A DNA stretch of 48,918 nucleotides from Clostridiaceae bacterium BRH_c20a (GTDB lineage: Bacteria > Bacillota > Peptococcia > Peptococcales > BICA1-8). The stretch lies in contig LADT01000072.1 in assembly GCA_000961765.1 (NCBI GenBank), positions 1 through 48,918 of the forward strand, written 5' to 3'. The position numbers and the translations under genes are program-made. Below, one piece after another: positions 17,251 through 26,206 of this stretch (the first letter of the stretch is position 1; each line of letters starts with the position of its first letter). The notes under the pieces were generated by a model. The model was not told where the DNA came from. It saw only the letters and a list, made by a program, of their open reading frames with translations, and made no database searches.

Positions 17251-17277
17251 TACAAGGAATTAAGGCTATTTTATAAT
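17249..17277 (+). promoter_or_regulatory. SigA-type promoter for the GntR regulator
   Basis: TTTACA (17249-17254), exactly 17 bases, TATAAT (17272-17277): near-consensus. Expected start of transcription is near 17284. Confidence 0.6.
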
Positions 17278-17299
17278 AAATTAAATGGTATAGTTGCTA

Positions 17300-17314
17300 G
17301 GTGGCCGGACCACC
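17300..17314. promoter_or_regulatory. Palindromic operator, likely bound by the adjacent GntR/FCD regulator
   Basis: GGTGGCCGGACCACC is an inverted repeat (GGTGG / CCACC) whose core TGG-N5-CCA fits the TGGTNNGACCA-like sites of FadR/FCD-subfamily repressors. It lies just downstream of the predicted transcription start and before the regulator's ATG, a classic autorepression position. Confidence 0.6.
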
Positions 17315-17338
17315 CAATACCAGGCGGGGAGACGAGAA

Positions 17339-18037
17339 ATGTTTAAGCCAGTCAAAAATCAGAAAATGTATGTGCAGATAGCAGAACAGATCAAGTCGCT
17401 CATTAGTGAGGGAGTATTAAAGGTAGGCGACCGCCTGCCTTCGGAAAGAGAACTTTCCACACAGTTTAGTGTTAGCAGATCGACAGTGAGAGAGTCTTTA
17501 ACATCTCTGGAAATAATGGGCTTAATTGAAGTAAAAACAGGTTTGGGGACCTTTGTTTGTAAACAAAGCCAGCTTGACAATAATATCCTGGGAGAAGAAC
17601 TCGGGAGTAACATCAGTCCTACAGAGCTTTTTGAGGCACGATTAATAATAGAACCTAAACTATCAAATCTAGCAGCTCAACGTGCAACAATTGAAGATGT
17701 TCAGGAAATGGCTAAGGTTATTGAGGAAGCAAAGTATCTTGATCATACCCAAATAGAAAAATTTGAGGAATTGGACAGGAAGTTTCATCTTTTAATAGCT
17801 AAAGCTGCCAACAACGAAGTCTTGTATAAGTTTGAGGAAAATATCAATAGTGAGCGGCTAGGGAAACTCTGGGGCAATATGAAGGTGAAAAGTTTGCAAA
17901 AGGAGGGTCGGGTTGATAAGTATAAAACAGAACACCAGGAAATCCTGGACTCTATCCAAGAACGCAACCCAGCTTTGGCAGAAAAACTTACCCGAAAGCA
18001 TTTACTTGATATTAAAAGAAATATTTTTGGTGATTAG
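17339..18037 (+). CDS. GntR-family regulator, FadR/FCD subfamily
   Basis: 232 residues. The N-terminal winged helix-turn-helix (about residues 8-75) shows VGDRLPSERELSTQFSVSRSTVRESL followed by GLIEVKTGLGTFV (described in two pieces; both typical of GntR). The C-terminal all-helical FCD domain (about 90-225) carries ELFEARLIIEPKLSNLAA, FHLLIAKAANN and HQEILDSI with the metal-binding histidines. These proteins usually repress uptake and catabolism of a small organic acid and are released by it. I start at ATG 17339 (GGGGAG upstream); the longer TTG 17294 start would translate through the operator. The TRAP and dehydrogenase genes downstream are the likely regulon. Confidence 0.92.
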   Translation: MFKPVKNQKMYVQIAEQIKSLISEGVLKVGDRLPSERELSTQFSVSRSTVRESLTSLEIMGLIEVKTGLGTFVCKQSQLDNNILGEELGSNISPTELFEARLIIEPKLSNLAAQRATIEDVQEMAKVIEEAKYLDHTQIEKFEELDRKFHLLIAKAANNEVLYKFEENINSERLGKLWGNMKVKSLQKEGRVDKYKTEHQEILDSIQERNPALAEKLTRKHLLDIKRNIFGD

Positions 18038-18054
18038 AAAAATTTTTAGAAAGT

Positions 18055-18145
18055 ATCCAGCTTAATTATCCGAATTAGATTTTTAGGACAATCTAGCACT
18101 AAGGATTGTCCATTGATAAACGGGCTTTTTAAGCTGGATTTTCTT
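18055..18145 (+). terminator. Nested stem-loops after the GntR gene
   Basis: TCCAGCTT (18056-18063) pairs with AAGCTGGA (18131-18138), followed by TTTTCTT. Inside lies a second hairpin GGACAATC / GATTGTCC (18086-18111). This looks like a terminator or a structured leader for the TRAP operon. Confidence 0.6.
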
Positions 18146-18340
18146 AATTAAAAGGAGGTGTAAGGTCAAAAGTCAGAAAAATATGAATGAACAGAGTATT
18201 ACGAAAAGTAAAAGGGGAGGATGAAGAGAAATAACAAAGGCAGGTGAGGACTAGCTTAAAACGCTTAAAGTAAACCAATGTAATCTATTAAAAATTTTCC
18301 TAAAATTTTTTGAAATTTCCGAAATCAAAGGAGGAGAAAA
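18146..18340 (+). other. Leader before the TRAP operon, no clear promoter
   Basis: Contains an AAAGGAGGTG string near 18152 with no usable frame after it. I find no second copy of the GGTGGCCGGACCACC operator and no convincing -35/-10 pair. Confidence 0.3.
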
Positions 18341-19354
18341 ATGTTAAAAAGACTTTCGATAATTACATTATGTATTTTATTAGTCTTGAGCTTTGCGGGC
18401 TGCGGAACACCCGATATAGACGTGAAGCAGGAGGCCCCCCCTGCTTCAACCGCTCCTGCTAAAACAGAAATTAAACAAATTTCTTTTGGCGGTAGTGCTC
18501 CGGGAGGAGTCTACTTTTATATGATTGGAGTTTTGGCCCCATTTCTAAACGAAAAAATCCCAACGATTAATGTCACTAACGTCTCTACTGCAGCTTCTGT
18601 AGCTAATGCCACCGGAGTAGCCCAGGGTGAACTAGATTTTGGTTTAACCTATGGCTCCTTAGTTTGGGAGATTTGGAATGCCAAGGGTACATACGAGGGT
18701 AAGGGTGACTTGGGTAAGACGGTTACCGGCGTGGTTAAAGCTTATGAAAGCCCCCATTATTTTGTTGTTCTAAAAGGATCGGGTATTAAATCTGTTAATG
18801 ATTTGGCAGGCAAGAAGGTAGCTGTAGGTCCTGCAGGTTCCGGGGCTCAGTATAATTCGGACCTAATATTTAAAGCCCTGAATATAGATGCACAACAAGA
18901 ATTCTTATCTTTTGCTGACGCAGCTTATGCATTGAAGGAAAAAAGGGTTGTAGCTGTTGGTCAGAGTGGTGCACCATCAGGAGCTGTAACTGAGCTTGCT
19001 GAAACAGCTGAAATTGAGATTCTTTACTTTACTGATGAAGAAATGGATGTTTTAGAGAAGGCGTCGCCATTTTATTATAGAGCTAAACTACCGAAAGAAA
19101 CCTATAAAGGTATGACCGAGGATGTCCAAATGCCGTATTTTTCTGTGTACTGGATTGCTAACAAGAATGTACCGGCAGACATAGTAGAAAAAATATTGGA
19201 GGTAGCCTTGGACCCGGCAAATAGATCTACCCTTGTGGAAGGATACAGCCTTTGGAAAGAGATGACTCCTGACTCTAAGAACTTTGAAAGTCTCGGCGCA
19301 CCCATACATCCTGGAGCTAAAGCGTACTTTGAGAAAAATGGCATAACAAAATAA
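18341..19354 (+). CDS. TAXI-family TRAP transporter solute-binding lipoprotein
   Basis: 337 residues with a lipoprotein signal (hydrophobic residues 5-20, lipobox LSFAGC, Cys21). The mature part has the TAXI-type binding-protein pattern: ISFGGSAPGGVYFYMIGVL, STAASVANATGVAQGELDFG, KKVAVGPAGSGAQYNSDLI. It would capture a carboxylate outside the membrane and deliver it to the fused permease encoded next. ATG 18341 follows AAAGGAGGAG. TAXI systems carry dicarboxylates, glutamate or other small acids; the ligand here is unknown. First gene of a probable four-gene operon. Confidence 0.92.
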   Translation: MLKRLSIITLCILLVLSFAGCGTPDIDVKQEAPPASTAPAKTEIKQISFGGSAPGGVYFYMIGVLAPFLNEKIPTINVTNVSTAASVANATGVAQGELDFGLTYGSLVWEIWNAKGTYEGKGDLGKTVTGVVKAYESPHYFVVLKGSGIKSVNDLAGKKVAVGPAGSGAQYNSDLIFKALNIDAQQEFLSFADAAYALKEKRVVAVGQSGAPSGAVTELAETAEIEILYFTDEEMDVLEKASPFYYRAKLPKETYKGMTEDVQMPYFSVYWIANKNVPADIVEKILEVALDPANRSTLVEGYSLWKEMTPDSKNFESLGAPIHPGAKAYFEKNGITK

Positions 19355-19361
19355 TACCAAT

Positions 19362-19392
19362 AGGGGGATGCCGCATTAGTGACATCCCCTCC
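19362..19392 (+). promoter_or_regulatory. Intercistronic hairpin between binding protein and permease genes
   Basis: AGGGGGATG / CATCCCCT gives an 8-pair GC-rich stem with no T run after it. In transporter operons such hairpins can protect the upstream binding-protein message or partly stop transcription, so that more binding protein than permease is made. Confidence 0.55.
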
Positions 19393-19425
19393 TACTACAA
19401 AAGTGGCGAAGGAGTGTAGTGCAAA

Positions 19426-21309
19426 ATGAAACTAAGAAACTTGGAGGGAGGATGGAAACAGGCATTCCGCTGGTGTGCAATTGCCTTTTCACTCCTGTTC
19501 CTATACTCAGCAGGAATCGGAATAGTACCTACACAGGTTAGTCGAGGAATGTATTTGATGTTTAACCTCTTACTCTGTTTTATGCTTTATCCGTTAGTAC
19601 GAGGTAAAGGCGGAGGTAATAAGGTCCCTGTATATGATATTGTATTATCGATTCTTACTATTGCCTCCTTTAGTTACTGGATATTAGAGTTTCGTAATTA
19701 TGCCACTAGGATTGGCATGCCAAACAACCTTGATATTTTCTTTGGCTTTGTTGCAATTGTTCTGCTTTTCGAAGCTACTAGGAGGGTTTTGGGCAATACA
19801 TTAGTAATAGTCGGTTTGCTATTTTTTTTGCAGCTTTATTTTGGTCCTTACTTACCAGGCACACTCGCCCATAAAGGATTCAGTGTTGCCAGGATAATCG
19901 AATTTACTTATTCTTCTATGGAAGCCATATTTGGGGTGATAACCCATACATTTGCTCAATATGTTCTACCTTTCGTAGTCCTAGGAGCCTTTTTTGAAAA
20001 ATCTGGGGCTGGAATGTTTTTTATTAGGTTGGCTCTTTCAGTGACTCGCGGTTGGGCTGGCGGACCTGCCAAAGTAGCCGTTATAGCAAGCGCATTATTT
20101 GGCTCAATTAGCGGCAGCTCGGTAGCAAACGTTGTATCTACGGGAGCATTTACAATTCCAATGATGAAAAGAGTTGGTTTTAGACCTCATGTGGCTGGTG
20201 CCATTGAGGCAGCAGCCTCTACGGGCGGGCAGTTTCTTCCACCAGTTATGGGGGCAGGTGCATTCCTTCTTGCTACGTTGACAGAAACACCCTATGCTCA
20301 GATTGCCTTAATGAACGTTATACCAGCTTTGCTGTATTTTTACTGGGTAGGCTGTGCTGTTCATTTCGAAGCTAAAAAATATGATCTCGGGGGTCTGCCA
20401 GATGATGAAATACCAAAGTTTAGTGATACTCTAAAAGAGGGCTGGTTCTTTATTGTTCCACTGATCTTAATCGTAGTTTTCTTGGTAATGGGCTTCTCCC
20501 CGTCTCTAGCCGCTTTTTGGGCTATTATAACTTGTATTGTATTGAGTTGGGCCAGAAGAGAAACAAGAATGGGCCCTAAGGACATTCTTGATGCTCTAGA
20601 ACTTGGTGGCAAGAATAACGTGTCCGTAGGGGCCTCTATTGGTATGCTGGGCATCATTATGGGAGGTATCGTTCTGGCAGGACTAGGGGCAAAATTTGGC
20701 TACTTGGTTGTTTCCCTTTCGGGTGGATATCTCTTTATCAGTATTATTTTAACTGCCTTTGTTGGGGCTCTAATTGGGATGGGAGCCACTCAGACTGCTA
20801 CCTATATCATACTCTCTATGATCGTAGTACCTGGTTTGGTTAAGTATGGTGTTAGCCCAGTAGTTGCGCATATTGTAGCTTTCTGGTTCTCAGCCGTCTC
20901 AAATGTAACGCCGCCTGTCTGTGTTTCAGCCTTTGCTGCCGCTTCAATTGCGGAAGCTGATCCTATGAAGACTGGTTTTGCTGGGGTAAAGTACAGTGCT
21001 TTTCTCTTTATTTTACCCTTTACATTTATTTATTCGCCGGAAATTTTATTAGGAGGAGATTCACTTTGGGAAACGTTCTATTTCGTTGGTGGACTTCTCA
21101 TAGGGGTACCTGTTCTTGCTGCAGGTATACAGGGCTATTTACTGCGTAATATGAACATAGTTGAACGGGGCTTATTAGTAATTGCAGGGCTTGCGATGTG
21201 CGTTCCTGAACCGATAACAGATATTTTAGCTATAGCTATTATTATAATCGTGTATTATTTTCAAAAAAAAGGAAGGGGCAATAATAATAATACCTTAACT
21301 ACAGCTTAA
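19426..21309 (+). CDS. TRAP transporter fused permease (DctQ-DctM type)
   Basis: 627 residues with about 16 to 18 transmembrane segments. The N-terminal part (about residues 1-130) corresponds to the small DctQ subunit and the rest to the large DctM subunit, with FGSISGSSVANVVSTG and AASTGGQFLPPVMGAGAF as conserved signatures. It is the sodium- or proton-coupled membrane channel partner of the upstream TAXI binding protein. GAAGGAG lies upstream of ATG 19426 at a slightly long spacing. Fusion of Q and M is normal for TAXI systems. Confidence 0.93.
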   Translation: MKLRNLEGGWKQAFRWCAIAFSLLFLYSAGIGIVPTQVSRGMYLMFNLLLCFMLYPLVRGKGGGNKVPVYDIVLSILTIASFSYWILEFRNYATRIGMPNNLDIFFGFVAIVLLFEATRRVLGNTLVIVGLLFFLQLYFGPYLPGTLAHKGFSVARIIEFTYSSMEAIFGVITHTFAQYVLPFVVLGAFFEKSGAGMFFIRLALSVTRGWAGGPAKVAVIASALFGSISGSSVANVVSTGAFTIPMMKRVGFRPHVAGAIEAAASTGGQFLPPVMGAGAFLLATLTETPYAQIALMNVIPALLYFYWVGCAVHFEAKKYDLGGLPDDEIPKFSDTLKEGWFFIVPLILIVVFLVMGFSPSLAAFWAIITCIVLSWARRETRMGPKDILDALELGGKNNVSVGASIGMLGIIMGGIVLAGLGAKFGYLVVSLSGGYLFISIILTAFVGALIGMGATQTATYIILSMIVVPGLVKYGVSPVVAHIVAFWFSAVSNVTPPVCVSAFAAASIAEADPMKTGFAGVKYSAFLFILPFTFIYSPEILLGGDSLWETFYFVGGLLIGVPVLAAGIQGYLLRNMNIVERGLLVIAGLAMCVPEPITDILAIAIIIIVYYFQKKGRGNNNNTLTTA

Positions 21310-21342
21310 CCCGGTCAAGTTATTATAAAGAGGTGAGAAGCT

Positions 21343-22227
21343 ATGAAAAAGATAGGATTTATTGGTTTAGGAATAATGGGTTTGCCCATGGCCAGTCATT
21401 TACTAAAAGCAGGGTATGAAGTGATTGTTTACAATAGAACTATGAGTAAAGCACAGCCCATAGTGGAAAAAGGCGCTAAATTAGCGGATTCCCTTAGAGA
21501 ACTGGCTCGTGAGAGTGAAGCCGTTATAATCATGGTCAAAGCTGATGCGGAAGTTGAGGAAGTTATTTTGGGAAATAATGGGATACTTGAGGGCGCTAAG
21601 CCCGGATTTATTATCATCAACAGTAGTACCATTTCTCCTAAAACCAGCATCCGACTAGCCGCTAAAACGGCTAAAGCTGGTGTAGAAATTCTGGATGCAC
21701 CTGTTACTGGCAGTGGAGTTCAGGCCATAGAGGCTAAACTCACCTTTATGGTGGGCGGCAATGAAGAGGTGTTTAAGCGCTGTATGCCTCTCTTCACAGT
21801 TATGGGCAAACAGGCATTTTATATGGGCGAAAGCGGCAAAGGATCATATACCAAGCTGGGTAACAATGTTATGTTGGCCATTAATCTCTTAGCGGTTTCA
21901 GAGGCTCTGACCTTGATATATAAAGCGGGAATTGACCCCGAAGTATTTCTTCAGGTCGTAGGTGGCGGTGGAGCCCGTAGCGGAATGGCTGAGACTAAGA
22001 TACCCAAAATTGTAAAAAGGGATTATAAGCCTGCATTCGGTACCGCCATGTTGGCAAAAGACCTAGCATTAGCTTCTGATCTAGCTAGGGAATTACAGGT
22101 TCCTGTTCCAGTAATGTCTACTGTAAAAGAGATGGTTCAGATTGCAGTGGCGAAAGGTTTTTCTGACGAAGATGTTTGTTCTGTAATTAAATGTTATGAA
22201 GAATGGGCCGGCATAGAGATCAAATAG
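21343..22227 (+). CDS. NAD(P)-dependent beta-hydroxyacid dehydrogenase (3-hydroxyisobutyrate dehydrogenase family)
   Basis: 294 residues, usual for the family. An N-terminal Rossmann domain starts with IGFIGLGIMGLPMASHLLKA (GxGxxG). The substrate-binding motif DAPVTGSGVQAIEAKL is at 118-133, and the catalytic lysine is Lys171 in GSYTKLGNN. Relatives reduce tartronate semialdehyde, oxidise 3-hydroxyisobutyrate or act on 2-(hydroxymethyl)glutarate and sulfolactaldehyde-type compounds; the exact substrate cannot be told here. Its place between a TRAP uptake system and an iron alcohol dehydrogenase supports use of an imported small hydroxy- or oxo-acid. Confidence 0.9.
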   Translation: MKKIGFIGLGIMGLPMASHLLKAGYEVIVYNRTMSKAQPIVEKGAKLADSLRELARESEAVIIMVKADAEVEEVILGNNGILEGAKPGFIIINSSTISPKTSIRLAAKTAKAGVEILDAPVTGSGVQAIEAKLTFMVGGNEEVFKRCMPLFTVMGKQAFYMGESGKGSYTKLGNNVMLAINLLAVSEALTLIYKAGIDPEVFLQVVGGGGARSGMAETKIPKIVKRDYKPAFGTAMLAKDLALASDLARELQVPVPVMSTVKEMVQIAVAKGFSDEDVCSVIKCYEEWAGIEIK

Positions 22228-22300
22228 CTCACCTTACTGCTGCCCAAAGCATAAAGATGTTCAATAATGACAAAATATTTTATTCAAAGGAGAGAAAACA

Positions 22301-23464
22301 ATGTTTCAAAATATCAATTTTACTACACCATCAATTATTTTTGGAATGGACACATTAAATCAGGTGGGTAAGCAAGCTAAAAAACTAGGTGCTAGCCGGG
22401 TATTATTGTTGACAGGTCCTAATGTCCAAAAAGCTGGATATGTGGAAAAAGTAGCAGCCTTATTAAAAGCAGAATCAATTGAGGTAGAAGTAAACATTCA
22501 AGGTAGAAATACTCCGGAACCAGCTACCCATATACCAGAAGCTGTAGCTGAGGTTGCTAAAAATATGAAAGCAGATGTAATTATTGGTATGGGAGGAGGC
22601 AGTGTGCTGGATGTTGCCAAAATGGCCTCTGCACTTTTGACTAATCCCTTAAAGGTTCGCGATTACTTCGGTAGAGAGAAAGTCCCCAACCGTGGAATAC
22701 CTACAATTATGATTCCTACTACTTCGGGAACTGGAGCTGAGGTAACAAAACATGCTATTTTCCTTGATGAAGAAACCCAGGTAAAAAAAGCAGTAGCTTC
22801 TTCAGCTCTTCTGCCTAATGTAGCTATAATTGACCCTCTTTTAACAGTCAGCTGCCCGCAGGTTGTTACTGCTAATGCAGGGATTGACGCATTAATTCAT
22901 GCAGTTGAACCTTTTGTTTCTAAAAACGCCAATCCTGTTACTGATTGCATAGCCCTTAAGGCTATCAGCCTTATGACTAAATGGCTTGGACCTGCCTTCG
23001 CTGATGGTGACGATCTTGATGCCCGTTACAATATGGCTCTAGGGTCTGTAATGGCAGGCTTGGTATTAAATAATTCCGGTACCAGCATAGTTCATGCTTT
23101 AGCTTATCCAATAGGTGGTGAATACCATGTTCCCCATGGACCAAGTTTAACCTGTATAATTCTTCCCTGCTTTGACTACATTATGCTGGCTCGACAGGAG
23201 AAGTTCGCTTTAATGGCTGAAGCTATGGGAGAACGGATAGAGGGGTTAACGACACGGGAGGCAGCGGAATTATCCTTGATAGCTCTTGAGGATTTGCTTA
23301 AAAAACTGAATCTCCCTACTACTTTGACACATCTTAACATTACAGATAGATCTAGAGTAGACCAGTGGGCAATTGATGCACATGCTGAGCAAAGGCTTCT
23401 TTCCAGAGCGGTTCGGAAACTTTCCGTGGATGATATTAAGATTATTTACAATAACTCATTTTAA
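22301..23464 (+). CDS. Iron-containing alcohol dehydrogenase
   Basis: 387 residues of the group III Fe-ADH family. The NAD-binding GMGGGSVLDVAKMAS (about residues 95-110), TTSGTGAEVTKHA, and the metal-binding histidines in HALAYPIGGEYHVPHG (about 266-281) are all present. It would oxidise an alcohol or reduce an aldehyde or semialdehyde, probably as a partner of the adjacent hydroxyacid dehydrogenase. AAAGGAGAG precedes ATG 22301. A strong terminator follows, ending the TRAP operon. Confidence 0.93.
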   Translation: MFQNINFTTPSIIFGMDTLNQVGKQAKKLGASRVLLLTGPNVQKAGYVEKVAALLKAESIEVEVNIQGRNTPEPATHIPEAVAEVAKNMKADVIIGMGGGSVLDVAKMASALLTNPLKVRDYFGREKVPNRGIPTIMIPTTSGTGAEVTKHAIFLDEETQVKKAVASSALLPNVAIIDPLLTVSCPQVVTANAGIDALIHAVEPFVSKNANPVTDCIALKAISLMTKWLGPAFADGDDLDARYNMALGSVMAGLVLNNSGTSIVHALAYPIGGEYHVPHGPSLTCIILPCFDYIMLARQEKFALMAEAMGERIEGLTTREAAELSLIALEDLLKKLNLPTTLTHLNITDRSRVDQWAIDAHAEQRLLSRAVRKLSVDDIKIIYNNSF

Positions 23465-23495
23465 GCGCAAAATATTCACCAGATAAATAATTCCA

Positions 23496-23541
23496 AATAC
23501 AACCCTGGCACGTATTAACCTGCCGGGGTTGTATTATTTTA
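23496..23541 (+). terminator. Terminator of the TRAP/dehydrogenase operon
   Basis: A 15-pair stem from AATACAACCCTGGCA to TGCCGGGGTTGTATT with one G-T wobble, followed by ATTTTAGG. Confidence 0.88.
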
Positions 23542-23717
23542 GGTCTTTGAATAATTAGTTTAAAAATTTTAAAATTAGGAAAATAATATACTATTTAACA
23601 AATTAGCAGTAAAATAAAGAATAGATTTATAAATGAAACAAAAATCCAATTTCCAATTCTAAAAAAAACTATGCTAATTGTCTGATTGGTTGGAATAAGA
23701 GATAAATTATTGGTGAG

Positions 23718-24296
23718 GTGAAGAAGGTGAACTTAAATTTACAAAAGGATATTTTCCTTGGTTTTTTTCGTGCAGGAATGCTGGGTTATGGAGGCGGACC
23801 ATCATCAATTCCTTTAGTTCATACTGAAGTTGTTAAAAAATACAAATGGATGACAGATGAAGAGTTTAGTGATGTTTTAGCTTTGGGAAATAGTTTGCCG
23901 GGGCCGATAATTACAAAAATGGGAGGTTATATTGGATATAGAGTTGGTGGAGTTATCGGCCTATTAAATGCTGTATTAGCAACAGTTTTGCCAACTGTAT
24001 TTATCATGATTGGTTTAATAGGTACTTTATCCCGATTTCAAGACTCACCAGTTATCAAAGGTATGACTCAAGCTGTTGCACCTGTTGTCGGGGTTATGCT
24101 ATTTTCGCTGGCGTATTCCTTCGCAAAAAAAGCTAAATTTGATCTTGGTTGGACTGTTACACTTACCTTAAGTATTTTTAGCTTAATCTTCTATCAATTT
24201 ATGAATATTCATCCTGGATTTATAATTGGTGTACTTTTACTATATGGTCTTTTAGGCGGAAAAGTAAAGGTTTTTACTGAAAAGGAGAAGGAGTAA
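23718..24296 (+). CDS. chrA: Chromate transporter family protein, first half-size subunit
   Basis: 192 residues of the CHR family, single-domain type. FFRAGMLGYGGGPSSIPLV (about residues 16-34) and LALGNSLPGPIITKMGGYIGY are the family motifs, with five to six membrane segments. Short ChrA proteins come in pairs that replace the two halves of a long one; the second subunit starts 2 bases after this stop. The family exports chromate, but in anaerobes the natural substrate may differ. GTG 23718 is used; GTG 23727 is a possible alternative. Confidence 0.88.
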   Translation: MKKVNLNLQKDIFLGFFRAGMLGYGGGPSSIPLVHTEVVKKYKWMTDEEFSDVLALGNSLPGPIITKMGGYIGYRVGGVIGLLNAVLATVLPTVFIMIGLIGTLSRFQDSPVIKGMTQAVAPVVGVMLFSLAYSFAKKAKFDLGWTVTLTLSIFSLIFYQFMNIHPGFIIGVLLLYGLLGGKVKVFTEKEKE

Positions 24297-24298
24297 TA

Positions 24299-24832
24299 AT
24301 GATAATTTATTGGCAGATTTTTTTAGCTTTCTTTATTCCAGCCATAGTCGGATATGGCGGAGGACCAGCCTTTATACCACTAATTCGAAATGAGGTCGTA
24401 AATACATATGGATGGATAACATTGGAAAAATTTGCTGAATTATTAGCTATTGCTAATTCCTTGCCAGGACCAATTGCAACTAAAATAGGTGGCTACATAG
24501 GATATCAGATGGGAGGAGTAATGGGTGTAGTAGTGGCCTTATTTGCATTGATAGCTCCCTCTCTATTGGCTATGCTGTTTCTACTTGGGTTATTGAATAA
24601 GTTTAAAGATTCACCTAGGGTAAAAGTGATGACTGGCTTAATAAGGCCAACAATTGCTATTCTTTTAGGAGTCTTAGCGTATGAGTTTTTCTTTAGGTCC
24701 TGGGTATCCATAGGATCATTTCATACTGCATTATTAATTTTGCTTAGTTTTTTACTTTTGGAAAGATGGAAAATACATCCTGTTTATGTTATAGTGGGCT
24801 CTCTTTTTTATGGTGCATTTTTAATTGCATAA
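24299..24832 (+). CDS. chrA: Chromate transporter family protein, second half-size subunit
   Basis: 177 residues, homologous to the preceding gene: FFIPAIVGYGGGPAFIPLI and LLAIANSLPGPIATKIGGYIGY, with about five membrane segments. The two probably form a heterodimer with opposite membrane orientation (known for paired short CHR proteins; inferred here). ATG 24299 lies just after the upstream stop, with AAGGAGAAGGAG as its ribosome site inside the end of the first gene. Confidence 0.88.
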   Translation: MIIYWQIFLAFFIPAIVGYGGGPAFIPLIRNEVVNTYGWITLEKFAELLAIANSLPGPIATKIGGYIGYQMGGVMGVVVALFALIAPSLLAMLFLLGLLNKFKDSPRVKVMTGLIRPTIAILLGVLAYEFFFRSWVSIGSFHTALLILLSFLLLERWKIHPVYVIVGSLFYGAFLIA

Positions 24833-25002
24833 AGGGAAAATTGTTAATTCCATGCCGTAAAAGGTATTACTCGGTTGGAAATTCATATTTTACTTCATTT
24901 GTGAAATATATGAAATTAACAAAATCAACAATAGCTAGAAGGAAAAAAGGTAAAAATTAGAATATTTCAAGATATGCATATTTAAATTAAGGAGGCTTCT
25001 CA

Positions 25003-26114
25003 ATGATTTATCATCATTTGTATAACAGGTATAGCAATCAGAAAAGCATTAAAGCTGGTATTATAGGGGCTGGGCAATATGGCACGGCAGTTATCACTCA
25101 ATCGTTGTATAATCCGCTTTTGGAAATACCTATTATTGCTGATTATAACCTGCAAGCTGCTAGAAGAGCTTATAATTATGCAGGGATACAAGATTCCGAT
25201 ATAGTGGAAACTGAGAGTTATGAAAAGGCATTAAGAGCAATTGAGGGTGGGAAATATGTAATTGTCCAAGATCCTTCTCTTTTGATGAAGTTACCGATAG
25301 ATGTAATTGCCGAAGCAACAGGTGTACCTGAAGCTGGTGCATTATATGGTTATGAAGTGAGGTTTATATAAATTCAATGCCTGATTATGCTGTTAAGGAA
25401 TATTTTGAGGAGAGAAAAAGGATATTTGATTATTTACCTCAGGCTGGAGCTTTTGACCTGTGTGAATTAACTATAGCAGCTAATGCGACAGGACTCTCTC
25501 CTGATATCCCGGAAACTTATCAGCCAGCAGTAAGGACAACAGAGATACCGAAGGTGCTTTGTCTTGAAGAAGATGGTGGAATACTGAGGAAAAGTGGTGT
25601 AATAGATCTAGTTACCTGCCTAAGAGAAAGCCAGGAAGCAGGACTAGGGGGAGGAGTATTTATTATTGTTTCCTGTGAAAATGATTACTCTAGACATATA
25701 TTGACTACTAAGGGTCTCATAAATAATAAAAGTGGTAGAGCATCTTTAATATATAGACCGTACCATCTATGTGGTGTGGAAACACCTACGTCATTGCTTT
25801 GTGCAGGTCTTCTTGGTATTTCAACCGGGTCTGATTCATACTTGCCTCGCTATGACCTGATCAAGACGGCACAGCGTGAAATGAAAAAAGGTGAGATATT
25901 AGAAGGGGACTATACCCCTGATTTGAAAGCTTCTATTGTTCCTGCAGTTAAAAAAGGCAATAATATTCCTATACCTGCCCATCTATTAAATGGCAATAGG
26001 CTAACTTGTGATATAAAGGCTGGAACAGTAATTACATATGACATGGTGGAAGCTCCGGTAAATTCCGTTATTTGGAATCTCAGAGCTCAACAAGACGCCC
26101 ATTTCTTAAAATAA
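25003..26114 (+). pseudogene. SAF-domain homoserine-dehydrogenase-like protein, broken by internal deletion and frameshift
   Basis: Two consecutive frames are parts of one protein. The first (25003-25371, after AAGGAGG) has the NAD-binding start IKAGIIGAGQYGTAVITQSL and VIAEATGVPEAGALYGYEV, then stops. The second (25377-26114, another frame) continues with MPDYAVKEYFEERKR, GGGVFIIVSCENDYSR, a SAF region with VKKGNNIPIPAHLL and CDIKAGTVITYDMV, and ends in QDAHFLK. Intact relatives, as I remember them, have about 430-450 residues with a section between these parts that is absent here, so roughly 100 residues are gone and the join is out of frame. Such proteins serve sugar-acid or branched-sugar catabolism. 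Confidence 0.8.
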
Positions 26115-26206
26115 TGTTGGGGATTATAACAAGTATACAATACACATGTGTGTAATACATTGAGAGTTAATAAGGAAAATTATTATTATATAAGTGAAAC
26201 AACTGT

